Positions 1 through 8,823 of a stretch of DNA of 64,000 nucleotides are shown one piece after another. Below the pieces are notes generated by a model that made no database searches, had not been told where the DNA came from, and saw nothing but the letters and a program-made list of their open reading frames with translations. Positions within the stretch are counted from its first letter, which is position 1. Every line of letters starts with the position of its first letter. The stretch is from the NCBI RefSeq assembly GCF_001605885.1, contig NZ_LRPE01000010.1:115560-179559 (forward strand). The letters are read 5' to 3'. This DNA is from Acinetobacter lactucae. GTDB lineage: Bacteria > Pseudomonadota > Gammaproteobacteria > Pseudomonadales > Moraxellaceae. A program made the position numbers and the translations under genes.

Positions 1-525
1 CTGCATGCTTCAGATACGTGTCAGATTGCTCTGACAGATGTACGCATCCATAAAAGTCTCATGCTAGGTAAAGAAGGCGAAGGCTTGAAAATCGCACTTG
101 CCAATTTAGAAGGTGGACGTATTGGTATTGCTGCACAAGCAGTTGGTTTAGCACGTGCGGCGCTCGAAGAAGCAACCCGTTATGCCAAAGAGCGTATTAC
201 TTTTGGAAAACCAATTTTTGAGCATCAAACCATCGCGTTTCGCCTTGCTAGTATGGCAACTGAAATTGAAGCAGCGAGACAACTGGTTCACTACGCTGCG
301 CGTTTAAAAGAAGCAGGTCAACCGTGTTTGAATGAAGCTTCAATGGCCAAGCTATTTGCTTCAGAAATGACTGAGCGAGTGTGCTCGAGCGCGCTACAAG
401 TGTTTGGTGGCTATGGCTACCTGAGAGACTTCCCAATTGAGCGTATCTATCGTGATGCCCGTATTTGCCAAATTTACGAAGGCACCAGTGATATTCAACG
501 TTTAGTCATCGCACGTAGTCTATAA
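1..525 (+). CDS. Acyl-CoA dehydrogenase, C-terminal part (partial at window edge)
   Basis: The reading frame is open from base 1, so the gene begins outside the window; the in-frame ATG at 61 is internal. What is present is the C-terminal alpha-helical half of a flavin-dependent acyl-CoA dehydrogenase, about 174 residues. The family signature YEGTSDIQ is near the end, and its Glu (codon 478-480) is the usual catalytic base that takes the alpha proton of the acyl-CoA. It is followed within 22 bases by an enoyl-CoA hydratase and then by a 3-hydroxyisobutyryl-CoA hydrolase. From that context I infer isobutyryl-CoA dehydrogenation in valine breakdown. Another short branched-chain acyl-CoA substrate is possible. 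Confidence 0.92.
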   Translation: MHASDTCQIALTDVRIHKSLMLGKEGEGLKIALANLEGGRIGIAAQAVGLARAALEEATRYAKERITFGKPIFEHQTIAFRLASMATEIEAARQLVHYAARLKEAGQPCLNEASMAKLFASEMTERVCSSALQVFGGYGYLRDFPIERIYRDARICQIYEGTSDIQRLVIARSL

Positions 526-546
526 AATCAGAACAAGGAATAAATA

Positions 547-1320
547 ATGCAGTGGCAAAGTATTTTATTAGAAAAGCGTAATGGGGTTGGACTGATTACA
601 TTAAATCGCCCTCAAGCGCTCAATGCTTTAAACAGCGAATTAATTAGTGAAATTAATCAGGCATTAGATCAGCTCGAAAAAGACCGCGAAATTGGTTGTA
701 TGGTATTGGCAGGTTCGGAAAAAGCTTTTGCCGCAGGTGCAGACATTAAAGAAATGGCTGATTTAGCATTTCCTGATATTTACTTTGATGATTTTTTTCA
801 TCTTGCAGACCGTATCGCACAGCGCCGTAAACCTCTAATTGCTGCTGTCAGTGGCTATGCGTTAGGTGGCGGCTGTGAATTGGCACTCATGTGTGACTTT
901 ATCTATTGTGCTGATAACGCCAAGTTTGGTTTGCCTGAAGTGACTTTAGGCGTGATCCCGGGTATTGGTGGCACACAACGCTTAACTCATGCAATTGGTA
1001 AAGCCAAAGCAATGGAAATGTGTTTTACCGCTCGTCAAATGGGTGCTGTAGAAGCAGAGCAAAGTGGTTTGGTTGCACGTGTGTTTACTAAAGAAGAATT
1101 ACTTGAACAAACTTTGCAAGCTGCAGAAAAAATTGCAGCACGATCTTTAACTGCAAACATGATGCTTAAAGAAACGATTAACCGAGCTTTTGAGGTGAAT
1201 CTCACCGAAGGCCTACGTTTTGAAAGACGTATGTTCCATTCAATATTTGCAACATCTGACCAAAAAGAAGGAATGCAGGCTTTTGTTGAAAAACGAAAGG
1301 CGAATTTTAAAAATCAATAA
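547..1320 (+). CDS. Enoyl-CoA hydratase, crotonase family
   Basis: This is a 257-residue protein of normal crotonase length. It carries the oxyanion-hole segment AAGADIKEM (around residue 65) and GGGCELAL. It also has the LPEVTLGVIPGIGGTQRL segment. The two Glu residues of true hydratases (in GGCEL and in PEVTLG) are both present, so it should add water to a 2-enoyl-CoA. The start is the ATG at 547 after an AAGGAA ribosome site. It lies 21 bases after the acyl-CoA dehydrogenase and 12 bases before the hydrolase gene, so the three are one operon. In that setting methacrylyl-CoA is the probable substrate; this is inference from neighbours, and a general fatty-acid role cannot be excluded. Confidence 0.93.
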   Translation: MQWQSILLEKRNGVGLITLNRPQALNALNSELISEINQALDQLEKDREIGCMVLAGSEKAFAAGADIKEMADLAFPDIYFDDFFHLADRIAQRRKPLIAAVSGYALGGGCELALMCDFIYCADNAKFGLPEVTLGVIPGIGGTQRLTHAIGKAKAMEMCFTARQMGAVEAEQSGLVARVFTKEELLEQTLQAAEKIAARSLTANMMLKETINRAFEVNLTEGLRFERRMFHSIFATSDQKEGMQAFVEKRKANFKNQ

Positions 1321-1332
1321 GAGATCAATAAA

Positions 1333-2358
1333 ATGAATACAGAAAATCACTTAATGATTGAGCAACAAGGTAAGTTGGGCGTGATTACCTTAGACCGTGT
1401 GACTCATCTCAATGCACTGTCGCTAGATATGATTAAAAGTATTGGTGCCCAATTAGAACTTTGGCGAAATGATGCGGATGTTCAGGCAATCTTAATCAAA
1501 TCAAATAGCCCAAAAGCCTTTTGTGCAGGTGGAGATATTCGCTATCTCTACGACAGCTATAAAAATGGCACAGCCGATTATAAAGGCTACTTTAGCGCCG
1601 AATATAAAATGCTAAATACACTGCGTGAATATACAAAGCCAATCATCGTTGTACTTGATGGCTATGTCTTAGGTGGTGGTTTTGGTTTGGCTCAGGCGTG
1701 TCACATTGTGGTGAGCAGTGAAAAATCCAGATTTGCCATGCCTGAAACAGCGATTGGTTTTTTCCCAGACGTCGGGGCAACTCATTTCTTGTCTCGCCTT
1801 GATGATATTGGTGTTTATATGGCAATTACGGGAGAGCAGATTAGCAGTAGCGATGCGCTCTACCTTGATTTAATTGACTACCATGTGCCAAGCGAGCAGT
1901 TACAAGCTTTACAGGATGCTCTTGTTGAAGCACCAAGTTTAAGCAAAGAGGGAATTGAACACATCATTACCCGATTTATTACTCGCCCTGCTGAAAGTGA
2001 ATTAAAACAATTGGCGGAAGGTATTCGTAAACACTTCGGATATCAGCATTTAGATGAAATCGAGCAAAGTCTTGAAAATGAACAAGATGAAAGCTTAAAG
2101 ACTTGGGCAAGCAAGATGCTTAGCATTTTGCAGCAGCGCTCATTTATTGCTAAACAAACCAGTTTAAAACTGCAACATTTGGGTCGAGGACTTTCTTTAC
2201 CACAGTGTATGCAGCTTGAACGTGATTTACAGGATATCTGGTTTGAGCATGGTGACTTTATTGAGGGTGTTCGTGCTCTCATTGTCGATAAAGACAAACA
2301 ACCACAGTGGCAAGGACGTAATTCGAAATTTGAGCCAATTTTAGAAAAATTGAGCTAA
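1333..2358 (+). CDS. 3-hydroxyisobutyryl-CoA hydrolase (crotonase superfamily)
   Basis: This is a 341-residue crotonase-fold protein, longer than a simple hydratase and of the length usual for 3-hydroxyisobutyryl-CoA hydrolase. Family landmarks are CAGGDIRYLYDSY, GYVLGGGFGLAQ and MPETAIGFFPDVGATHFLSR. The PETAIGFFPDVG form is typical of the hydrolase branch, which cleaves 3-hydroxyisobutyryl-CoA to the free acid and CoA in valine catabolism. It follows the enoyl-CoA hydratase by 12 bases, which supports that pathway. Databases often name such proteins enoyl-CoA hydratase/isomerase; the pathway context makes hydrolase the better call. Confidence 0.85.
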   Translation: MNTENHLMIEQQGKLGVITLDRVTHLNALSLDMIKSIGAQLELWRNDADVQAILIKSNSPKAFCAGGDIRYLYDSYKNGTADYKGYFSAEYKMLNTLREYTKPIIVVLDGYVLGGGFGLAQACHIVVSSEKSRFAMPETAIGFFPDVGATHFLSRLDDIGVYMAITGEQISSSDALYLDLIDYHVPSEQLQALQDALVEAPSLSKEGIEHIITRFITRPAESELKQLAEGIRKHFGYQHLDEIEQSLENEQDESLKTWASKMLSILQQRSFIAKQTSLKLQHLGRGLSLPQCMQLERDLQDIWFEHGDFIEGVRALIVDKDKQPQWQGRNSKFEPILEKLS

Positions 2359-2478
2359 GCCGTATTACGTAATCCTAAAAAGCTTAAGGAGATAAAGCGA
2401 GACCTGAAAATGCTTATGGTCAGGGTTGGTCATAAGCATAAAAAAGATAAAACAAGAAAATCTAAAAAGGACATTACG

Positions 2479-3840
2479 ATGCAATCAATACATGGAAACG
2501 GTTCAAATACTAAAAAGTCGTCACATCGATTAGCAGGCATCTCTAGCATGGTCGGCACTACCATTGAGTGGTATGACTTTTTTATTTACGGTGCGGCAGC
2601 AGCGCTCATTTTTAATAAGCTATTTTTCCCAAATCTGGATGCACTTACCGGCGTACTTGCTGCATTTGCAACTTACGCCGTCGGGTTTATTGGAAGACCG
2701 TTAGGCGGCTTAGTCTTTGGTCACTTTGGTGACAAGATTGGCCGTAAATCGATGTTGCTGCTGACCTTGATGCTCATGGGCATCCCAACTGTACTGATTG
2801 GCTTATTACCGACTTACGAATCAATTGGTTATTGGGCTGCGATTGGTTTGGTTGTCTTGCGATTCATTCAAGGTATGGCAATGGGTGGTGAATGGGGTGG
2901 TGCCGTACTGATGGCCGTTGAACATGCACCCGAAGGCGGTAAAGGGTTCTGGGGAAGCCTGCCTCAAGCTAGTACAGGTGGTGGTTTAATGCTAGCCTCA
3001 ATCGCGTTGGGTCTGGTGTCGTTATTACCTGAAGAAGCACTGTTTAGTTGGGGTTGGCGTTTACCATTTCTTGCTAGCATTATTTTACTGGCAGTGGGTT
3101 GGTATATTCGTGTGAAAGTGCCTGAGTCACCAGATTTTGAAAAAGTAAAACAGCAGTCTGAAGAAGTCAAAGTTCCTGCTTTACAGGTTTTTAAAAACCA
3201 TCCAAAGCAACTCATCACCATTATTTTGGCTCGCGCAGCCGAGAACGCATGGTTCTATATTGCCTCAACATTTACATTAGCTTATACCACTGCACAACTT
3301 GGAATCCCACGCCAAGACATTTTATTTGCCACCATTTGCGGTGCAGCCGTCATTTTATTTATGACGCCGTTATGTGGACATTTGTCGGATAAAGTCGGCC
3401 AACGCAATATGTTTATGTTTGGCCTATGCATACTGGCACTTTACTGCTACCCATTTTTTACCATGCTCAATACAAAAGATCCGGTCTTAGTTTGGACAGC
3501 AATTGTTTTGGCTATTGGTGTTGTATTCCCAATTATGTATGCACCGCAAGCTCAGCTTTTTGCACGTCAATTTCCTGCGGAAATTCGCTATAGTGGAATT
3601 TCAATTTCGGTACAGTTGGCTGGCGTATTAGGTGGTGGTTTGGCACCGATGATTGCTACTAAACTGTTGAGTGTGGGGCAGGGCAATCCATATCTAATTA
3701 TGCTTTATATTGGAAGTATGGCTGTAGTCGCAATTATATCGACGTCATTTATGCCGCGCGATTGGAGTGCTAAAACGGATGAGGCTTATCATAAGAAAGA
3801 GGAATTAAATTTGAAAACCAAAATTACTGAGCAGTCTTAA
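2479..3840 (+). CDS. MFS transporter, metabolite:H+ symporter (MHS) type
   Basis: I place the start at the ATG at 2479, which follows an AAAAGGA ribosome site; the frame is open upstream to 2410 but that extension is Lys-rich and has no good ribosome site. The protein is 453 residues with about 12 membrane helices. GTTIEWYDFFIYGAAAAL near the N-terminus is the hallmark of the MHS branch (ProP, KgtP and ShiA relatives), and the GRPLGGLVFGHFGDKIGRK loop is the major facilitator signature. It should import a small organic acid or zwitterion with protons. Its position 120 bases after the valine-catabolism genes suggests a related carboxylate substrate, but the substrate cannot be read from sequence. 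Confidence 0.88.
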   Translation: MQSIHGNGSNTKKSSHRLAGISSMVGTTIEWYDFFIYGAAAALIFNKLFFPNLDALTGVLAAFATYAVGFIGRPLGGLVFGHFGDKIGRKSMLLLTLMLMGIPTVLIGLLPTYESIGYWAAIGLVVLRFIQGMAMGGEWGGAVLMAVEHAPEGGKGFWGSLPQASTGGGLMLASIALGLVSLLPEEALFSWGWRLPFLASIILLAVGWYIRVKVPESPDFEKVKQQSEEVKVPALQVFKNHPKQLITIILARAAENAWFYIASTFTLAYTTAQLGIPRQDILFATICGAAVILFMTPLCGHLSDKVGQRNMFMFGLCILALYCYPFFTMLNTKDPVLVWTAIVLAIGVVFPIMYAPQAQLFARQFPAEIRYSGISISVQLAGVLGGGLAPMIATKLLSVGQGNPYLIMLYIGSMAVVAIISTSFMPRDWSAKTDEAYHKKEELNLKTKITEQS

Positions 3841-3869
3841 TATTAAGTTTGAATTTTCAAATAAAGAAA

Positions 3870-3896
3870 GCCCTAATCTTTTGACTAGGGCCTTTT
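3870..3896. terminator. Stem-loop terminator after the MHS transporter; copy of the tRNA-Gly terminator
   Basis: Arms at 3870-3878 and 3883-3891 pair with one mismatch around a TTTT loop and are followed by a T tract. The reverse strand also has a T-rich tail, so it can work in both directions. It is nearly the same as the terminator at 22662-22688 next to the tRNA-Gly gene. Confidence 0.8.
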
Positions 3897-3918
3897 AAAT
3901 TTGGAGCGGGAAACGAGA
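3883..3918. repeat. Left 36-bp direct repeat (candidate att site of the quorum-sensing/lipopeptide island)
   Basis: These 36 bases are identical and in the same orientation to 22675-22710. The similarity continues leftward with 3 mismatches to 3869. The repeat holds half of the terminator stem and the last 17 bases of tRNA-Gly. The two copies enclose about 18.8 kb holding abaI, abaM, abaR and the lipopeptide genes. Confidence 0.85.
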
Positions 3919-3922
3919 TTCG
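3902..3922 (-). pseudogene. 3'-end remnant of tRNA-Gly(GCC)
   Basis: Read on the minus strand, this is the 3' CCA, acceptor strand and part of the T arm of the tRNA-Gly found intact at 22694-22769. One base differs at 3919. Beyond 3922 the similarity stops, so this is a fragment and not a gene. Such 3' fragments are left when an element integrates at a tRNA gene. Confidence 0.8.
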
Positions 3923-3980
3923 GGCTTAAGACCTTAATCTTTGTAATGTCACCAATATTCTTAGACTTTAATTTAAAAAA

Positions 3981-4532
3981 TTACACTTCAATCAAACATG
4001 CAAACATAGCATATCCGTCAATAACCATGGGTAGGCCTGCACGATGAGCACGAAAACCCGCAGCACGTAATAACCGCTCTACCCCAAGAGGTGAAGTGGT
4101 AATAAGTTGTTTGGCGCCTTGTTTTCTTGCAAAGTTGATCGCTTCTTGCAGAATAGCAATAGAGACGGGGGATGACACTGCTTGGCTAGCAGAAGAAGGT
4201 GGGTTTGAGAAATCCATGGCTGAAAATCTTGATAACTCCCAAATTTCTGGTGAGCAAGGAATAGGCATTCCATTAAGTAATTGAGGAAATATTTCACCAA
4301 GTAAATAAGGTTGAGTAGTCGGTAGTAATCTGGCACAACCAATAATATTGAACTCTTCATCTTGAGCGACGACATACGCGGTATCAACTTTGTCAAACTG
4401 ATCTAGTTCTTCATGATTTGGACAGTTCAACTCCCAACCTAAATATTCAACAAATACCCTATAGCGGTAATTTTTAAATTTAGTATATAGGCCTTCTGAA
4501 AAATTATTTTGAAATCCAGCAATAACATTCAT
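3981..4532 (-). CDS. abaI: Acyl-homoserine-lactone synthase AbaI
   Basis: This LuxI-family enzyme joins S-adenosylmethionine to an acyl-ACP to make an N-acyl-homoserine lactone; in A. baumannii the main product of AbaI is 3-hydroxy-C12-HSL. The LuxI invariant residues are visible: Arg, Phe and Trp in RYRVFVEYLGW, the Asp pair in FDKVDT, Arg in GCARLLP, and Glu and Arg in EIWELSRF. I take the ATG at 4532 (183 residues, the known AbaI length) because GGAAG lies 8 bases upstream; a GTG at 4547 would add five residues and overlap that site. It lies downstream of abaM on the same strand and has its own lux box at 4591-4606. Confidence 0.97.
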   Translation of the reverse strand: MNVIAGFQNNFSEGLYTKFKNYRYRVFVEYLGWELNCPNHEELDQFDKVDTAYVVAQDEEFNIIGCARLLPTTQPYLLGEIFPQLLNGMPIPCSPEIWELSRFSAMDFSNPPSSASQAVSSPVSIAILQEAINFARKQGAKQLITTSPLGVERLLRAAGFRAHRAGLPMVIDGYAMFACLIEV

Positions 4533-4590
4533 TACAAGTGCTTCCACTTATTTTTCAAGTGACTTTACTGAACAGCTGGGAGGGCGGTAA

Positions 4591-4606
4591 CTGTAAGAAT
4601 TTACAG
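4591..4606 (-). promoter_or_regulatory. lux box of abaI
   Basis: CTGTAA and TTACAG arms are separated by 4 bases. On the minus strand it reads CTGTAAATTCTTACAG, which matches the lux box described upstream of abaI in A. baumannii. A possible -10 (TAAAGT, 4563-4568) puts the start of transcription about 42 bases from the centre of the box, the usual activator position for LuxR proteins. It begins 5 bases before the abaM stop. Confidence 0.88.
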
Positions 4607-4610
4607 GTTT

Positions 4611-5027
4611 CTAAGAGAAATATGGAGTTAATTTAGCCATTGTTCGGGTTGTATTGATTTGGGCATAAATGAACTGTTCCCAGAACAAAGTATCAATTTT
4701 CTTTTTGATTAGTGTGTCAGTCAGAGCACATCCAATATCTGTACCATATAGATCAACAATCATGATATTACTTCGAGGTAGGCCAATACGTTTTATGCTC
4801 GTGATGCCATTGTATTCAATAAATTCCCAGTCCCATCCAGTACTTAACGCTGGGGTCAGTGAGGTTGCCCACTCAGTAAAACCATAATGTAGAGTTTGAC
4901 AATCTTGCATTCGCGTTGATTCAACAATAGATATGAGATGGTGGAGTGGATAGTTCATAAGCTGGTTTTCATTCATTCGAATAAAACCATCTGTTGATAT
5001 TGATAAATGAGAGGGGACGGTGACCAT
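4611..5027 (-). CDS. abaM: RsaM-family quorum-sensing regulator AbaM
   Basis: This 138-residue protein is encoded between abaI and abaR on the abaI strand. Position and size match AbaM (A1S_0110 in ATCC 17978), an RsaM-family protein reported to hold down acyl-homoserine-lactone production in Acinetobacter. RsaM proteins have no recognisable DNA-binding motif and their mode of action is unclear; I see none here either, nor any signal peptide or membrane segment. The N-terminal half reads as a compact mixed alpha/beta protein rich in aromatic residues (GWDWEFIEYNG). The stop codon is 5 bases from the abaI lux box, so read-through into abaI is possible besides the dedicated promoter. Confidence 0.85.
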   Translation of the reverse strand: MVTVPSHLSISTDGFIRMNENQLMNYPLHHLISIVESTRMQDCQTLHYGFTEWATSLTPALSTGWDWEFIEYNGITSIKRIGLPRSNIMIVDLYGTDIGCALTDTLIKKKIDTLFWEQFIYAQINTTRTMAKLTPYFS

Positions 5028-5661
5028 GCTACCTGTTCAAATGACTTGAATTGGGGTTCAATGGATAAATAGCATAAATTATTACCAATAAAATACTGTT
5101 ATCTTTAGCAGGTTAACTGGTGGCAGATTGCATGCAACATTAAGCTATTCTTGAGAGTAGGGTTTATTTAAGTGGAAATTAAGAATTTTTCCTTCTTAAT
5201 AGGAAAATCATGTATTTTTATATTATAAACAAAATGTATTATACATATTATAGATAGTGTCTAGTTCATTGATTGGAAAATAATTGTAATAAAATCATAT
5301 AATTTTTTAATTTTTAAAGATTGCTAATTTATCTTATGATTAGTGTAGAATAATATGGGCATCAGGAGATAATAAAAATATTATTTAATTAAATTAATAA
5401 GAATATGCAAATTAGATTAAGTAATAGGCTTATTTTGTAAGCCAAAAATAATCATTTTTTGGAATAAAATGTGCCCTATAAAATTTAATATTTAAAGCAT
5501 AATCTGCGCATGCAATATAACAACCTTACAAAGCTTTCTGAAACTATTTTACCCGAATAATTTAAAACCCTCTCAGGCTAAAAAATGTTGTTAATTGGAT
5601 TATGAATTCACAATATGCAACTGCGTAAAAATAATTTATGTGCGAGGACTAATGCGGGAAA
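5028..5661. other. Long AT-rich spacer between divergent abaM and abaR
   Basis: These 634 bases hold no credible gene and must carry the promoters of abaM (leftward) and abaR (rightward). I found no lux-box palindrome here, unlike the two other control regions of the cluster. The extreme A+T content would suit silencing by H-NS-like proteins, but that is inference. Confidence 0.7.
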
Positions 5662-6378
5662 ATGGAAAGTTGGCAAGAAGATCTACTATCGGCATCTCTG
5701 ATCGTACAAAATGAATATCAATTGTTTGAAATCGTTAAATCCACAGCTTTAAAGCTCGGATTTGATTATTGTGCGTATGGTATGCAATCGCCCTTGTCTA
5801 TTGCCGAACCAAAAACAATTATGTTGAATAATTATCCACAAGAATGGCAGAAACGCTATGTGGAACAGCAATATATAAAGGTAGATCCAACTGTGCAGCA
5901 TTGTATGGTATCACTTCAACCTCTTATATGGTCGAACCAATCTGCGAAGACACAAGAACAAAAAGAGTTCTGGGAAGAAGCAAGTTCTTATGGCCTAAAT
6001 GTCGGTTGGGCACAGTCAAGCCGCGACTTTATTGGTACTAGAGGAATGTTAACTCTGGCAAGATCCAGTGAGCAATTGTCAGAAAAAGAGCAGAAAGCTC
6101 AATATACGAATATGTATTGGTTGACCCAAACAGTACACTCCAGTATTGCTAAAATTGTGAATGACACAGAATTTGCTCAGTTTAATCTTTATTTAACTCA
6201 TCGTGAAAAAGAGGTATTACGTTGGACTGCTGAGGGTAAAACATCAGCAGAGATTGCACAGATTATTGGAGTTACTGAAAGAACAGTAAATTTTCATCTT
6301 TGTAACGCAATGCAGAAGTTAAATGTGAATAATAAAATTTCAGCTGCTATTCGAGCTGTAATGTTAGGGATTTTATAG
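5662..6378 (+). CDS. abaR: LuxR-type quorum-sensing receptor/activator AbaR
   Basis: The 238-residue protein has an N-terminal autoinducer-binding domain (about residues 15-160) and a C-terminal GerE helix-turn-helix (about 172-236). Ligand-pocket residues of the family are present in the EWQKRYVEQQYIKVDPTVQH segment (Trp, Tyr, Asp, Pro) and in QPLIWS. The DNA-binding part contains LTHREKEVLRWTAEGKTSAE followed by VTERTVNFHL, with the conserved Glu, Leu and Gly. It should bind the AbaI signal and activate lux-box promoters. Its own promoter lies in the AT-rich spacer upstream. It is divergent from abaM and abaI, and the eight-gene cluster follows after 523 bases on the same strand. Confidence 0.97.
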   Translation: MESWQEDLLSASLIVQNEYQLFEIVKSTALKLGFDYCAYGMQSPLSIAEPKTIMLNNYPQEWQKRYVEQQYIKVDPTVQHCMVSLQPLIWSNQSAKTQEQKEFWEEASSYGLNVGWAQSSRDFIGTRGMLTLARSSEQLSEKEQKAQYTNMYWLTQTVHSSIAKIVNDTEFAQFNLYLTHREKEVLRWTAEGKTSAEIAQIIGVTERTVNFHLCNAMQKLNVNNKISAAIRAVMLGIL

Positions 6379-6735
6379 AATTATATATATAAATATTTGA
6401 AAAATTTAATATTAGATTAATTGGGGTATTTTAATTTTGTATTTAAAGTTAAGTTGAATTAATTAAAATAAAATTTCATAGAAAGATTATGTAAAAATTT
6501 TTATTTTAAAAAGTATAAGTTAAATTAAAATTTATTTTTATTTCAATATTAAAATTAATATAAAATAATGTGTTTCTCCATTTAATATCTTGGTGGAAAC
6601 TTTTAGAGTTTGTTGAATACTGTTGAAATAGAAGACAAAATTAGCTTTGGGTCTAATTCAATTGGTTGAATTTAAAATATAAAAATAATTTTTTGAAAGT
6701 ACTTAGATGTCTTAATTTTTAATAAATAAAAAGCA

Positions 6736-6755
6736 ACCTGTAAACCCTTACAGGT
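6736..6755 (+). promoter_or_regulatory. lux box of the lipopeptide operon
   Basis: ACCTGTAAACCCTTACAGGT has two perfect 8-base arms around 4 bases and shares the CTGTAA/TTACAG core with the abaI box. It lies 147 bases before the acyl-AMP ligase start and 26 bases before a TATAAT element. It predicts direct activation of the eight-gene cluster by AbaR with its signal. Confidence 0.85.
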
Positions 6756-6781
6756 GTAATAAGAAATATTTGAACTTAAAA

Positions 6782-6787
6782 TATAAT
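6782..6787 (+). promoter_or_regulatory. -10 element of the lipopeptide operon promoter
   Basis: A consensus TATAAT sits downstream of the 20-bp lux box. No good -35 hexamer is seen at the right distance, as expected for a promoter that needs a LuxR-type activator. Confidence 0.5.
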
Positions 6788-6901
6788 GTGAATTTGTATT
6801 TTAAATAAAAAGTATATTCATTTTTATTAAAAGCCCCGAAGAGAATGTAATTTCTAAATTAGTGAATTTTAAGGGTGCATTATAATTAATCGGAGTAATT
6901 T

Positions 6902-8791
6902 ATGGCTGTAATGGATACGGATAATATCATTGCAACATTGGAATCCCACGCAAATTTAAATGGAAGTAAGCTTGCTTTCGAATATTTAGGGCGTCAAACG
7001 GGTCGTATTCAGTCTCTTACATATAAAGATTTGAATGCGCGGGTTCAATATCAAGCTCAGGTATTAATGAATCTCGTAGACAGTGGTGATCGTGCTGTGT
7101 TGTTGTTCGAGCCTGGGCTAGATTTTATTGTATCGTTCTTTGCCTGTCTAAAAGCCAAAATTATCGCAGTACCAGTCAGTTTGCCGTTTAATCGTAATGG
7201 TTTTTCTAATATTTTGAATATTATGAATGACTGTGAGCCAAAGATAGTACTCACAACCAAAAAGATTCTTGAGATCTCAGGCCTGATCACCTTAAAAGCG
7301 CAAAATGAAAGTTTAATATTGCATGCCGTTGATGCCGAATTGCAACGTGACTTGGTAGAAAAAGATTTCCCGCATATTGATGAAGAAGATGTTTGCTTCC
7401 TTCAATACACTTCGGGGTCAACAGGATGGCCTAAAGGGGTAATCGTTACCCATAAAAATATTATGGCAAATGAAGTCATGATTGCTGAAGCTTTTGGTAC
7501 ACAACCTCAAGATATTGGTTTTACATGGCTACCTGTCTATCACGATATGGGACTGATTGGCTCAGTTTTACAAAGTGTTCATGTGGGTCTGACTTGTTAT
7601 GTCATGTCGCCGCTGGATTTTATTCGTAAACCCCTAAAATGGCTGCAATTTATCAGTGAAAAAGGTGTAACGATTACTGGTGGGCCAAACTTTGCCTATG
7701 AATTATGTCTGCATCGCATTTCTGATGAGCAGGCGGCATCACTTGATCTGAGTCGTTTACGTGTGTTGTTCAATGGTGCTGAGCCAATTAAGGCTCACGT
7801 CATGCAACGCTTCATGGAGAAGTTTAATACCCAGTCCAAACTGAGAATAGATAGTTTCTTGCCATGTTATGGCTTGGCTGAAGTTACGCTCTTGGTCAGC
7901 GGTGTGACTGGTCCTCTCCATGCAATTTCAATTGATCGTGACAAGTTAAATGCGAATTTGGTGGAGGCCAGCCAAGATCAGACCGCCGTGCAAGTGGTGA
8001 GCTGTGGCAAGATCTCACCATATATTGATTGCCGTATTGTTAATCCTCATACCCATAAAGAAGTAGCGGCTCATGAAGTCGGTGAAATCTGGTTAGCCGG
8101 TGAGAGCGTTACAGCAGGTTACTGGCAGAAGCCAGAGGTCAATCAGGAAACCTTTGCGGCAACGATCATTAATGATGCGTGTGAGCCGAGTCAAGTGCAT
8201 TACTTGAGAACTGGCGATATGGGTTTTGTCAAAGACGGAGACCTGTATGTGACTGGCCGCCTTAAGGATGTAATTATCATCCGTGGCAAAAACTATTACC
8301 CACAAGATATCGAGTGTTCTGTCGAAACGGCGCATCCTGCTGTTCGTAAAGGCTGTGTTGCAGCAGTAAATGTTGCTGATTCTGAGGGTGTCACGGTTGT
8401 ACTTGAGATCAAGAAGAAATCACTCGATAAGACTCTCAATTTTGAAGCCATTAGAACTCAGGTCAAGGAACAAGTGACAGCTGATATTGGCTTACCTGTC
8501 GACGGTGTCTATTTGCTGCATCAAGGCCGAATTAACAAAACTACTAGCGGCAAAATCAGAAGAAGAAAAATTAAAGAGCAGATCGAACGTGGTCAATTGG
8601 TTTGTTTAACCCATCCAAACCGTAGAACGGTGATTGCTCGAAACTATGTCAAAAACGGCTTAGAAGTCATCCGTGATCGTGAGCAACGGGGGCAACTGAT
8701 TCGTTATAGCTCCAATCTACTCAACTCAATGATCAAGGAACGTGAAGTACGCACGCTGATTTTTAATCGCCTGAAAAGTGCTTTGTTTTAA
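6902..8791 (+). CDS. Fatty acyl-AMP ligase (FAAL) starting the lipopeptide pathway
   Basis: The 629-residue ANL-superfamily enzyme activates a fatty acid as acyl-AMP. Motifs in order are the P-loop-like LQYTSGSTGWPKG (about residue 167), the aromatic/Tyr motif LPCYGLAEVT, LRTGDMGF, and the hinge region with GRLKDVIIIRGKNYYPQD. Its similarity is to FAALs of lipopeptide clusters, which hand the acyl group to a carrier protein and not to CoA. The carrier protein is two genes downstream. The C-terminus runs about 50 residues past the catalytic Lys motif (TTSGKIRR) and is basic. The ATG follows CGGAG. It corresponds to A1S_0112 of ATCC 17978, first gene of the acinetin-505-associated operon, and is probably controlled by the lux box upstream. 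Confidence 0.9.
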   Translation: MAVMDTDNIIATLESHANLNGSKLAFEYLGRQTGRIQSLTYKDLNARVQYQAQVLMNLVDSGDRAVLLFEPGLDFIVSFFACLKAKIIAVPVSLPFNRNGFSNILNIMNDCEPKIVLTTKKILEISGLITLKAQNESLILHAVDAELQRDLVEKDFPHIDEEDVCFLQYTSGSTGWPKGVIVTHKNIMANEVMIAEAFGTQPQDIGFTWLPVYHDMGLIGSVLQSVHVGLTCYVMSPLDFIRKPLKWLQFISEKGVTITGGPNFAYELCLHRISDEQAASLDLSRLRVLFNGAEPIKAHVMQRFMEKFNTQSKLRIDSFLPCYGLAEVTLLVSGVTGPLHAISIDRDKLNANLVEASQDQTAVQVVSCGKISPYIDCRIVNPHTHKEVAAHEVGEIWLAGESVTAGYWQKPEVNQETFAATIINDACEPSQVHYLRTGDMGFVKDGDLYVTGRLKDVIIIRGKNYYPQDIECSVETAHPAVRKGCVAAVNVADSEGVTVVLEIKKKSLDKTLNFEAIRTQVKEQVTADIGLPVDGVYLLHQGRINKTTSGKIRRRKIKEQIERGQLVCLTHPNRRTVIARNYVKNGLEVIRDREQRGQLIRYSSNLLNSMIKEREVRTLIFNRLKSALF

Positions 8792-8823
8792 CCCTTACCC
8801 TCTAATCATTTGAGTGAAAATCC

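Larger units (their letters stand above)
6379..6901. other. AT-rich control region of the lipopeptide operon
   Basis: These 523 bases contain no gene. They hold a perfect 20-bp lux box (6736-6755) and a TATAAT -10 candidate (6782-6787), which would give a leader of about 110 bases before the acyl-AMP ligase. The rest is very AT-rich, and I see no riboswitch-like or terminator structure in it. Confidence 0.7.

Noticed and set aside
4532..4547. GTG start that would add five residues to AbaI
   Set aside because: The ATG at 4532 has a better placed ribosome site and gives the known AbaI length.
5028..5661. A third lux box near abaR or abaM
   Set aside because: I searched for CTGTAA/TTACAG-like arms in the spacer and found none close enough to claim.
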